From UMGS1889 sp900556055 (GTDB lineage: Bacteria > Bacillota > Clostridia > Oscillospirales > Ruminococcaceae), in NCBI GenBank assembly GCA_902463265.1, contig CABQEV010000006.1:62001-126000 (forward strand): a stretch of DNA of 64,000 nt. The letters run 5' to 3'. Every line of letters begins with the position of its first letter. The first letter of the stretch is position 1. The translations under genes were made by a program, and so were the position numbers. Of this stretch, positions 25,570 to 32,761 are shown in pieces. The notes below the pieces were generated by a model. The model had not been told where the DNA came from, searched no databases, and saw nothing but the letters and a program-made list of their open reading frames with translations.

Positions 25570-27684
25570 TCAAGCCTGAGCGTTCTGCTTAGCTTCAAGA
25601 TCAGCAAGAGCATCGCGTCTGGACAGATTGATCCTGCCCTGATTATCGATCTCCATTACCTTAACTACGATCTCATCGCCTACGGAAACAACGTCCTCTA
25701 CCTTTTCAACTCTCTGCTTGTCAAGCTTGGAGATGTGAACCAGACCGTCCTTACCGGGAGCGATCTCAACAAATGCGCCGAAGTTCATAAGACGAACTAC
25801 CTTGCCCTTGTAAATAGCACCAATCTCAGGATCGTTTGCGATAGTATTGATGATCTGGATAGCCTTCTTAGCACCATCGTAATCAACACCCGATACGAAT
25901 ACATTACCCTCATCGTTGATGTCGATCTTTACGCCGCAGTCAGCGGAGATCTTCTGGATAACCTTTCCGCCCTGACCGATAACTTCACGGATCTTGTCAA
26001 CAGGAACCTTAGTCTGAAGCATCTTGGGAGCGTACTTGCCGACGTGATCTCTGGGCTCAGGAATAGCCTTCAGCATGATCTCATCAAGGATATAAATTCT
26101 TGCTTTTCTTGTCTTTTCAAAAGCTTCCTTGATGATAGCAGGAGTCAGACCGTCAACCTTGATATCGACCTGAATAGCTGTGATACCCTTGTGAGTACCG
26201 CCAACCTTGAAGTCCATGTCGCCGAAGAAGTCTTCAAGACCCTGGATATCTACCATGGTCATGAAGTCATCACCGTCAGTAATAAGTCCGCAGGAAATAC
26301 CTGCAACGGGAGCCTTTATAGGAACACCTGCGTCCATAAGTGCAAGTGTGGAGCCGCAGATAGAGCCCTGTGATGTTGAACCGTTGGAAGAAAGAACCTC
26401 AGAAACAAGTCTGAGAGCATACGGGAATTCCTCGACAGAAGGAATTACAGGCTCAAGAGCTCTTTCAGCAAGCGCACCGTGACCGATCTCGCGGCGTCCG
26501 GGGCCTCTTGAAGGCTTTGTCTCGCCTACGGAATAGGACGGGAAGTTGTAGTGATGCATATATCTCTTTGTATCTTCCTCGTCAAGTCCGTCGATCTTCT
26601 GTGCATCGCTTACAGGGCCAAGTGTAGCAACCGTAAGAACCTGAGTCTGACCTCTTGTGAACAGACCGGAACCATGAACTCTGGGCAGAACGCCTACCTC
26701 AGCAGCAAGAGGACGGATCTCGTCGATCTGTCTGCCGTCAACACGCTTGCCCTGCTTGAGCCACTCTCTTACTATCTTCTTCTGGAGCTTATAAATGCAT
26801 TCGTCGATCATAGGAATTCTCTCGGAATTCTCTTCGTCGAACTTAGCGTGGATATCATCCTTGATAGGAGAAAGTCTCTCCTCACGGACGTTCTTGTCAT
26901 TTGTATCAAGAGCAAACTTTACTCTGTCGGATGCGAATGCTTCGATAGCATCAAACAGGTCATGGTCAACTTCCATAGACTCAAATTCAAACTTTTTCTT
27001 GCCGATCTGAGCCTGGATATCGCTGATGAATGCAACGATCTTCTTGATCTCCTCATGACCCTTCAGGATAGCTTCAAGCATTGTATCCTCAGGGACCTGA
27101 TTTGCGCCTGCTTCGATCATAACGATCTTTTCCATTGTACCTGCAACAGTCAGATTAAGATCGCTCTTTGCTCTCTGCTCGAGGTTAGGATTGAGTACGA
27201 TCTCGCCGTCAACAAGACCTACGCTGATGCCGCCGATAGGGCCGTTCCAAGGAATGTTGGAGATAGACAGCGCAACAGATGTTGCGATCATGCCTGTGAT
27301 CTCAGGTGAGTTATCGGGATCAACAGCAAGAACAGTCATAACTACCGCAACGTCATTTCTCATATCCTTAGGGAAAAGAGGTCTGATAGGACGGTCAACA
27401 ACTCTTGAAGTAAGGATAGCCTTTTCGGAAGGCTTGCCCTCTCTCTTCATGAACGAGCCGGGAATGCGGCCTACGGAATAAAGTCTTTCCTCGTAGTCAA
27501 CTGACAGAGGGAAGAAATCAACGCCTTCTCTGGGCTTCTCGCTTGCTGTAACATTAGCCATAACGACTGTATCGCCGTAACGTACCCAGCAGGATCCGTT
27601 CGACAGCTCGCAGGTCTTGCCTGTTTCAACTGTCAGCTCTCTGCCGGCATAAGTGGTCTTGAATATTCTGTGATTTTCAAACAT
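25570..27684 (-). CDS. pnp: polyribonucleotide nucleotidyltransferase
   Basis: PNPase of 704 residues, the 3'-5' phosphorolytic exonuclease of the RNA degradosome. Two RNase PH domains are present (N-terminal FKTTYAGRELTVETGK; second LPRVHGSGLFTRGQTQVLTVATLG with active-site DFFGDMDFKV), then KH (DKIREVIGQGGKVIQKI) and S1 (GAIYKGKVVRLMNFGAFVEIAPGKDGLVHISKL). ATG 27684 follows CGGAGG. It lies 162 bases downstream of rpsO; that gap contains a long hairpin able to serve in PNPase autocontrol. The codon choice (AAG, CTC, ATC) fits high expression. Confidence 0.97.
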   Translation of the reverse strand: MFENHRIFKTTYAGRELTVETGKTCELSNGSCWVRYGDTVVMANVTASEKPREGVDFFPLSVDYEERLYSVGRIPGSFMKREGKPSEKAILTSRVVDRPIRPLFPKDMRNDVAVVMTVLAVDPDNSPEITGMIATSVALSISNIPWNGPIGGISVGLVDGEIVLNPNLEQRAKSDLNLTVAGTMEKIVMIEAGANQVPEDTMLEAILKGHEEIKKIVAFISDIQAQIGKKKFEFESMEVDHDLFDAIEAFASDRVKFALDTNDKNVREERLSPIKDDIHAKFDEENSERIPMIDECIYKLQKKIVREWLKQGKRVDGRQIDEIRPLAAEVGVLPRVHGSGLFTRGQTQVLTVATLGPVSDAQKIDGLDEEDTKRYMHHYNFPSYSVGETKPSRGPGRREIGHGALAERALEPVIPSVEEFPYALRLVSEVLSSNGSTSQGSICGSTLALMDAGVPIKAPVAGISCGLITDGDDFMTMVDIQGLEDFFGDMDFKVGGTHKGITAIQVDIKVDGLTPAIIKEAFEKTRKARIYILDEIMLKAIPEPRDHVGKYAPKMLQTKVPVDKIREVIGQGGKVIQKISADCGVKIDINDEGNVFVSGVDYDGAKKAIQIINTIANDPEIGAIYKGKVVRLMNFGAFVEIAPGKDGLVHISKLDKQRVEKVEDVVSVGDEIVVKVMEIDNQGRINLSRRDALADLEAKQNAQA

Positions 27685-27713
27685 AGAACTGCCTCCGAAT
27701 TTTTATTTTTCAT

Positions 27714-27783
27714 GCAGCAGTTTTAGCAATAAATCCTGGATTTTCGCCGAAAGCCCACGATTTAATGCTAAAACAACTACTGC
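27714..27783 (-). promoter_or_regulatory. 70-nt hairpin in pnp leader
   Basis: On the minus strand, GTTTTAGCATTAAATC pairs with GATTTATTGCTAAAAC (plus 27759-27774 and 27720-27735, one mismatch). Outer GCAGTAG/CTGCTGC arms extend the stem and a GC-rich tip closes it. In E. coli a comparable pnp leader stem is cut by RNase III and underlies PNPase autoregulation; the same role here is inferred from position and structure. Confidence 0.55.
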
Positions 27784-27800
27784 ATTTTGAAACACGGAAA

Positions 27801-27830
27801 GGCAGAATGGAAAAACGCTTTCCATCTGCC
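27801..27830 (-). terminator. hairpin just after rpsO
   Basis: GGCAGATGGAAA and TTTCCATTCTGCC arms form a 12-bp imperfect stem 17 bases after the rpsO stop. The T-run is weak on the minus strand, so it may be a partial terminator or processing site between rpsO and pnp. Confidence 0.5.
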
Positions 27831-27846
27831 CCCGATTTTTCCTGAA

Positions 27847-28113
27847 TTACTTACGAATACCGAGCTTTTCGATGATAGCACGATATCTCTCGATATCTGT
27901 CTTCTGCAGATATGCAAGGAGGTTACGTCTGTGACCAACCATCTTGAACAGGCCTCTTCTGGAATGATGGTCATTCTTGTGAGACTTCAGATGTTCGGTA
28001 AGGTCGCTGATTCTCTTTGTAAGGATAGCGATCTGAACCTCGGGCGAACCTGTATCGGTCTCGCTCAGTCTGTACTTTTCGATAATAGCGGTTTTCTCGT
28101 CTTTCTGCATCAT
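27847..28113 (-). CDS. rpsO: 30S ribosomal protein S15
   Basis: An 88-residue S15: DEKTAIIEKYRLSETDTGSPEVQIAILTKRI, HLKSHKNDHHSRRGLFKMVGHRRNLLAYLQ, ending IIEKLGIRK. It is a primary binder of 16S rRNA in 30S assembly. The start is ATG 28113 (a second ATG follows at 28110) after AGAGGTG, which gives the usual length; a longer reading adds 13 residues from the leader. It is first in the rpsO-pnp pair, a conserved order. Confidence 0.97.
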   Translation of the reverse strand: MMQKDEKTAIIEKYRLSETDTGSPEVQIAILTKRISDLTEHLKSHKNDHHSRRGLFKMVGHRRNLLAYLQKTDIERYRAIIEKLGIRK

Positions 28114-28261
28114 GATGCAAACACCTCTTCTATAAATATTTCCTATGTCCAAGCGGGCGGCAGGCGTTACTCCCCGAAGGGCTTGATCCGCCGGCTGAGA
28201 ACACGGCTATGCGTTTTGCACGCAACATTTGTATTATATCACACAAAAATCCGTTTGTAAA
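28114..28261 (-). promoter_or_regulatory. rpsO promoter and structured leader
   Basis: Minus-strand TTTACA (28256-28261) and TATAAT (28233-28238) have a 17-bp spacer. The roughly 113-nt leader contains TGCGT/ACGCA and GGCGG/CCGCC stems, an inner CCC-TTC-GGG hairpin, and an alternative TCAAGC/GCTTGG pairing. Long, mutually exclusive structures before rpsO are typical of S15 autoregulation by rRNA mimicry; that this one acts so is inferred. Confidence 0.6.
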
Positions 28262-28288
28262 GGGTTTTTTGAAAATAATTCCGAAAAA

Positions 28289-29122
28289 TCACGAAATAGT
28301 TTTTCCTTTTTTGGATTTGCTTTCGATCGGAGCTTCGGAGCCTCCTCTGTCAACGAATACGCTGTCCTCGGGATCAAGCGGTTTAAGGTACGCATATTCG
28401 GGATTTTCCTCGCCCTTCTGCTCGTAATACGGATCAATGACATATTTCTGTATAACGGGATAGCTGTTGAACACGCTGACATATCCGAGAAATGTTATCG
28501 GCCAGATCGGAACGATTATCGCCGAAAGCGGATTTATCAGGACAGAAACAGCGATCAGAGCTATCGTCACGCCATAGATCAGCAGTGTGATAACATTTGT
28601 TTTAAGTGCAAGGCACGTCAGATAAAACGCATTTTTGATTATCGCCATCAGCGGAAGATTTGTCGAAACGATCATCGGGAATATAAAGAAATTCATTATA
28701 AGGAATGTCAGTCCAAGGCTCACGGACAATACGCACAGAATGTTGAAAAATGTCGTATTTCCGGTGCTTTCTCCCATAGACGGATACACCTTCATTCCTA
28801 CGCATATTCCAAGAAGAACTATCGTATCTATTATGCCCATGGGCAGCGACTGCTTCCAGTTCTTTGAAAATCCGTTCCAGAAATCCGACAGCACGTCCGC
28901 ATGCTTTTCCATGGAATAGAGCTTGATCACCCTAGTCATTCCCGCAATTGCAGGTCCGATCGTGATTATCGGTATGCAGCAGATGAATGTCAGTATGTTT
29001 AACCCGAGAAGCTTCCAGAATTTTCTGAAATACAGCTCCAGAAATCTGAATAAAGCTTTCTTTTTCGGTGCATCCTTTGCTACACCCTTTCCCGCCTTGC
29101 TATAATCGCCGAATAATGCCAA
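28289..29122 (-). CDS. DUF624 (YesL-like) membrane protein
   Basis: A 277-residue protein with about five to six membrane helices. The N-terminal LFRFLELYFRKFWKLLGLNILTFICCIPIITIGPAIAGM is the DUF624 signature, shared with YesL of pectin-utilisation loci. A charged C-terminal tail (ENPEYAYLKPLDPEDSVF, KSKKGK) faces the cytoplasm. Members often accompany carbohydrate ABC transporters but their activity is unknown; none is adjacent here. The gene lies just upstream of the rpsO promoter region on the same strand. Confidence 0.8.
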   Translation of the reverse strand: MALFGDYSKAGKGVAKDAPKKKALFRFLELYFRKFWKLLGLNILTFICCIPIITIGPAIAGMTRVIKLYSMEKHADVLSDFWNGFSKNWKQSLPMGIIDTIVLLGICVGMKVYPSMGESTGNTTFFNILCVLSVSLGLTFLIMNFFIFPMIVSTNLPLMAIIKNAFYLTCLALKTNVITLLIYGVTIALIAVSVLINPLSAIIVPIWPITFLGYVSVFNSYPVIQKYVIDPYYEQKGEENPEYAYLKPLDPEDSVFVDRGGSEAPIESKSKKGKTIS

Positions 29123-29156
29123 ATTTTACAACTCCTTAATTCAGACAAACGTCCTT

Positions 29157-29762
29157 TTATAAATATGATGACACGGCTGTGCATATCAGTCCGTCAGCGA
29201 GTGACCACAATGCCGCTGCCGCCATCAGGACCGCAAACCGCAGCATATAAAGCCTTACGTCAGGCTGAGGTCTTACAGCTGCACCGTCAGACAAAAACAA
29301 TATCCGTGCGTTCTGCCCCGAAAACATAACGGATTCCGCCGCTCCCGCCGCAATTATCAGCGATGCCGCAGCCGCATCCGGAATAAACATCGCAGGCAGC
29401 AAAGTGCCGCCGCTCCCCTGTGCCGCAGTGCAGTAAACGTGTGCCATAGCCGTGCCTATACCGATCCCTCGGAACAGCATGACAGCAGCAGTCAGCGGCT
29501 GATATACAGTGCCGAATCCAAGAAGAAATACAGCAAGAAGAAACGCCGCCGTAACCCTGAACGACCTCACAGCCGCATTTAAAATTCCTATATCACCATA
29601 TCCGGATCTGTCGGCGGACGGAATTATACCCGACATCGCATCAAGCATTTCCCCGCTCATTTTTGAATACACAGCCGTACCCGCAGCTGCGCCCGCAAGA
29701 ATTATCCCCATCATAATGATTATCAGCAATTTTCTTGCGGATGATCCGTTTCCGTCAGTCAT
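29157..29762 (-). CDS. SpoIIM-like (DUF95) membrane protein
   Basis: A 201-residue protein with about five membrane helices and the SpoIIM-type segment AAFLLAVFLLGFGTVYQPLTAAVMLFRGIGIGTAMAHVY. SpoIIM acts with SpoIID/IIP in forespore engulfment, and DUF95 proteins also occur outside sporulation. ATG 29762 follows AAAGGG. It is 34 bases upstream of the DUF624 gene. A sporulation role is possible but other spo genes are not present here apart from the DUF3794 fragment. Confidence 0.6.
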   Translation of the reverse strand: MTDGNGSSARKLLIIIMMGIILAGAAAGTAVYSKMSGEMLDAMSGIIPSADRSGYGDIGILNAAVRSFRVTAAFLLAVFLLGFGTVYQPLTAAVMLFRGIGIGTAMAHVYCTAAQGSGGTLLPAMFIPDAAAASLIIAAGAAESVMFSGQNARILFLSDGAAVRPQPDVRLYMLRFAVLMAAAALWSLADGLICTAVSSYL

Positions 29763-29850
29763 ATGCAGCACCCTTTGCTCCGAAATTCAGGCTGTAAGCC
29801 CGTCCGATAAATTATATGGACAAGTCGGAGCAAAAAGAACGCATTTCAGC

Positions 29851-30672
29851 TTATTTGGAAAGTTCGTAAGCCCTCTTTGTGCAGCTTTCGCAGCATTTGC
29901 GGACGATTCCGAGAAGATTTCCGTCATAAAGTTCATCAAGTCCCTTAAGAGTCGTTCCTCCGGGAGATGAAACCATTTTTATAAGCTCATCTACGGTTTT
30001 TCCCGAATCTGTGAGCATTTTTGCGGAACCAATAAGGCTCTGTGCAAAAAGCTCAAGTGCAGCCCTGCTGTCGATTCCGTTATCAGCAGCATATCCGACA
30101 AATCCCTTTGCAAAAAGATAGATAAATGCGGGGCTGCTTCCGTTTACGGCAATGATCTCCTTCATTTTGTTTTCGGGAACTACCGCTGTAATTCCGCCTG
30201 TTGAGAATATCTCACAGACAACACTGAATTCTTCATCTGTAACGTGTGCGCATTTTGCAAGAGCAGTCGCACCTTCTCCCAGAAGGAATGGTGTATTAGG
30301 CATTACAAGAACGACCTTCGCATCGGGTATAGTCATAGATCTTATGTAATCGGCAGTGATTCCGGCAGCTATTGATACAATGACCTTATCCGATGTCATG
30401 CTGTCCTTGACAGAAACGAGAAGTTGCTCAAAATTCTGAGGTTTAACAGCAAGGAAAACAAACTTTGAAGCTTCAACCACTTCAGCGGCAGTCTTGCACG
30501 GAGATACTCCGAATTCAGCAAGCTGCCCAAGCTTCTCGGTATAGCTGTCATAAGCACGTACATTGACTGCAGATGCAAGTTTAAGATTAATGCCCTTCAT
30601 TATTGCGGATCCCATATTTCCCGCGCCAATAAATCCGACATTGATCTTTTCGGAAGAATTTATAATTGACAT
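29851..30672 (-). CDS. proC: pyrroline-5-carboxylate reductase
   Basis: A 273-residue ProC. The NAD(P)-binding motif VGFIGAGNMGSAIMKG opens the Rossmann domain, VMPNTPFLLGEGATAL is the family middle motif, and the C-terminal helical dimer domain carries the substrate signature MVSSPGGTTLKGLDEL. It reduces pyrroline-5-carboxylate to proline in the cytoplasm. ATG 30672 is 8 bases after GGAG; longer in-frame readings lack a ribosome site. It appears to be a single gene; no proA or proB is nearby. Confidence 0.96.
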   Translation of the reverse strand: MSIINSSEKINVGFIGAGNMGSAIMKGINLKLASAVNVRAYDSYTEKLGQLAEFGVSPCKTAAEVVEASKFVFLAVKPQNFEQLLVSVKDSMTSDKVIVSIAAGITADYIRSMTIPDAKVVLVMPNTPFLLGEGATALAKCAHVTDEEFSVVCEIFSTGGITAVVPENKMKEIIAVNGSSPAFIYLFAKGFVGYAADNGIDSRAALELFAQSLIGSAKMLTDSGKTVDELIKMVSSPGGTTLKGLDELYDGNLLGIVRKCCESCTKRAYELSK

Positions 30673-30761
30673 ATACAAAACTCCAATCATAAAAAAATAA
30701 ATCACCTGCTATATTATACAACATTCTGCACAATATAGCAAGTGATTTTTTGTATTTTCAC

Positions 30762-31385
30762 TTATTTTTCAAATTTGGGACGGACCTTGCCGCTGAAAAC
30801 CCTCTGATATGCCATTCTCACAGCAGGCAGAAGGAATGATATCATAGCGATTTCTATCGGAAGCATTACCGCATTCTTTATTACACGGGGGGCAAACCAT
30901 ATTCCGAACGCATTCCATTCGGAAGCTGACATAAACGGGAAATTGGGGTTTGTGTAGCAGTAATAAAGCACTGCGGAATTAAGTATCAGGTTTCCGAAAA
31001 CAACTGCAATTGCTCGTGATATCGCACCTGCCGCAATTATCGAGCGTCCTGTTACCTTTTTATAAAGGCAGACACCGTAAACCGCAGCGATAATTATTTT
31101 GACAGCCAGCAGGCCAAAGTTGTAATCCCTTGCCTTGAAGCCGTCAAGGAAATAACCGATAATATCCACACCGACATTTGCAATGATCGATACCGTCGGG
31201 CCATAAAGCATCGCAATTACCATTATTCCGAGAAAAGAAAATGTTATTCTCAGATCGTTGGTAATATAAACGCTGAGATTTCTCAGTACGATGGACAGCG
31301 CCATCATCATTCCCGTAACGGTCAGGCATGAGATATTTTTCATCTCACCTGCAGATTCCTTGAACATAGAAAAAAAGCTCTTCAT
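30762..31385 (-). CDS. folT: ECF transporter S component, folate type
   Basis: A 207-residue, six-helix S component of an energy-coupling-factor vitamin importer. Signatures are ISCLTVTGMMMALSIVLRNLSVYI, RITFSFLGIMVIAMLYGP and VGVDIIGYFL. Folate specificity is supported by a tetrahydrofolate riboswitch directly upstream (31470-31580). ATG 31385 follows AGGAGGAATG, and this ribosome site can be masked by leader sequence at 31435-31444. The shared EcfA/T module is not in the window. Confidence 0.9.
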   Translation of the reverse strand: MKSFFSMFKESAGEMKNISCLTVTGMMMALSIVLRNLSVYITNDLRITFSFLGIMVIAMLYGPTVSIIANVGVDIIGYFLDGFKARDYNFGLLAVKIIIAAVYGVCLYKKVTGRSIIAAGAISRAIAVVFGNLILNSAVLYYCYTNPNFPFMSASEWNAFGIWFAPRVIKNAVMLPIEIAMISFLLPAVRMAYQRVFSGKVRPKFEK

Positions 31386-31394
31386 AAATACATT

Positions 31395-31444
31395 CCTCCT
31401 GTAAAAATTGATCGGACATAACTGCCTCGGCATATTTACAGAGG
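31395..31444 (-). promoter_or_regulatory. anti-Shine-Dalgarno switch of the folT leader
   Basis: In the minus-strand RNA, CCTCTGTAAA (plus 31435-31444) can pair with TTTACAGGAGG (plus 31395-31405), hiding the ribosome site with one bulged base. The same CTCTGTAAA can instead pair perfectly with TTTACAGAG lying 5' of the aptamer (about 31596-31604). The two pairings are mutually exclusive, so ligand binding could choose between them. This points to translational control. Confidence 0.55.
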
Positions 31445-31469
31445 AAAATACATGAAAAGCTCTATAATA

Positions 31470-31580
31470 TATGCATCAGCGGGATGCGGCAGATGAACCG
31501 CAGGGATATCATTCCCTTTCGTTCAGACGGCAACTCCCCGTCCGTCTGACACTGTACGCTCATCTGCCTACTCTGTGCAG
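31470..31580 (-). ncRNA. tetrahydrofolate (THF) riboswitch
   Basis: The minus-strand leader of folT carries the THF aptamer pattern: GAGTAG, paired arms GCAGATGA/TCATCTGC and CAGACGG/CCGTCTG, the internal GGGGAGTTG and GAACGAA segments, a small AGGGAA/ATCCCT hairpin, and GCGGTTCATCTGCCGCATCC. THF riboswitches normally control folT and folate synthesis genes in Firmicutes, which agrees with the downstream gene. Exact ends are approximate. Confidence 0.85.
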
Positions 31581-31616
31581 GACGCTTATGCAGCGTCTCT
31601 GTAAAAAGTTCGTTTA

Positions 31617-32579
31617 TCAGAACGAGATCTTGTTTGAAAGCTCGTAGAGGTCAATGGGGAAAGGCTTCTTCATGGAAAGAGCCTCCTGGATATCAACATC
31701 TATGACTTCATCTCTGTTCATGCCTACAACTCTGTTGCCAATGCCCTTTTCGAGCAGATCAACAGCGTAAGCACCCATGCGGCTTGCTGCAACACGGTCT
31801 CTCAGTGTAGGCGAACCGCCTCTCTGAACATGACCGAGGATAGTAGCTCTGGACTCAATGCCTGTTCTCTCCTGGATCTCCTTAGCAAGAGCCTCGGAAT
31901 TTCCGATAGCTTCGGAAACAACAATAATATAGTGCTGCTTGCCGCTTGCACGGGACCTTTCGATTCTCTCAACGATCTCATCTGTTGTGATAGTCTTTTC
32001 AGGGATAACAACAGCAATAGCGCCGACAGCAATACCTGTGTTAAGAGCGATATAGCCAGCTCCTCTGCCCATTACCTCAACGATGCTGCATCTGTCGTGG
32101 GACTGAGCGGTATCTCTGATCTTGTCAACCATCTCAACAACGGTGTTCATAGCTGTATCGTAACCGATCGTGTAATCTGTGCACTGGATATCATTGTCGA
32201 TAGTTCCTGGCAGACCAACGCAGGGGATTCCCTTTGCGGAAAGGTCAGCTGCACCTCTGAATGAACCGTCGCCGCCGATAACAACGATGCCGTCAAGTCC
32301 GAGATCAAGACATCTCTGCTTAGCCTTGAGAACGCCTGCTTCCTCTCTGAACTCCTTGCATCTCGCAGTATAAAGGATAGTACCTCCGCGCTGGATAATG
32401 TCTGAAACATCTCTTGCGCCGAGCTCACGTGTCTCACCGTTGATAAGGCCGTTATAGCCTCTCTCAATGCCGATGACCTTCATTCCCTTAGAGATGGCAG
32501 CTCTTGTTACAGCTCTGACAGCTGCATTCATTCCGGGCGAATCTCCGCCGCTTGTAAGGATACCGATTGTCTTTCCCAT
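31617..32579 (-). CDS. pfkA: ATP-dependent 6-phosphofructokinase
   Basis: A 320-residue PfkA. It has IGILTSGGDSPGMNAAVRAV, the ATP/Mg loop GGDGSFRGA, the catalytic PGTIDNDI (Asp base), GYDTAMNTVVEMVDKIRDTA, EVMGRGAGYIAL and LGHVQRGG. The Gly in the GGDGS loop marks the ATP-type enzyme rather than the PPi-type. It commits fructose 6-phosphate to glycolysis. ATG 32579 follows GGAGGAG. It has its own strong promoter; the folT leader begins only about 40 bases after its stop, so folT may be transcribed from here. Confidence 0.96.
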   Translation of the reverse strand: MGKTIGILTSGGDSPGMNAAVRAVTRAAISKGMKVIGIERGYNGLINGETRELGARDVSDIIQRGGTILYTARCKEFREEAGVLKAKQRCLDLGLDGIVVIGGDGSFRGAADLSAKGIPCVGLPGTIDNDIQCTDYTIGYDTAMNTVVEMVDKIRDTAQSHDRCSIVEVMGRGAGYIALNTGIAVGAIAVVIPEKTITTDEIVERIERSRASGKQHYIIVVSEAIGNSEALAKEIQERTGIESRATILGHVQRGGSPTLRDRVAASRMGAYAVDLLEKGIGNRVVGMNRDEVIDVDIQEALSMKKPFPIDLYELSNKISF

Positions 32580-32681
32580 TATTTAACTCCTCCATATTAA
32601 AAGCGTCCTGGAAGATGATCTGTCATGCAGAGTCTTCCTTATAACGTTTACATTATTTGCTTATAAACAATTGCTTTTCTT

Positions 32682-32710
32682 ATTTTACTACACTTTTCGC
32701 GGCATGTCAA
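32682..32710 (-). promoter_or_regulatory. pfkA promoter
   Basis: Minus-strand TTGACA (32705-32710), 17-bp spacer, TAAAAT (32682-32687), about 100 bp before the pfkA start. Confidence 0.75.
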
Positions 32711-32761
32711 GAAGTTTGAAAGCATTTTAACACATTTTTAGCATTTGCCACAACAAAGCAC

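Noticed and set aside
25255..26373. 372-codon plus-strand frame opposite pnp
   Set aside because: It mirrors conserved PNPase codons, has no ribosome site and no domain.
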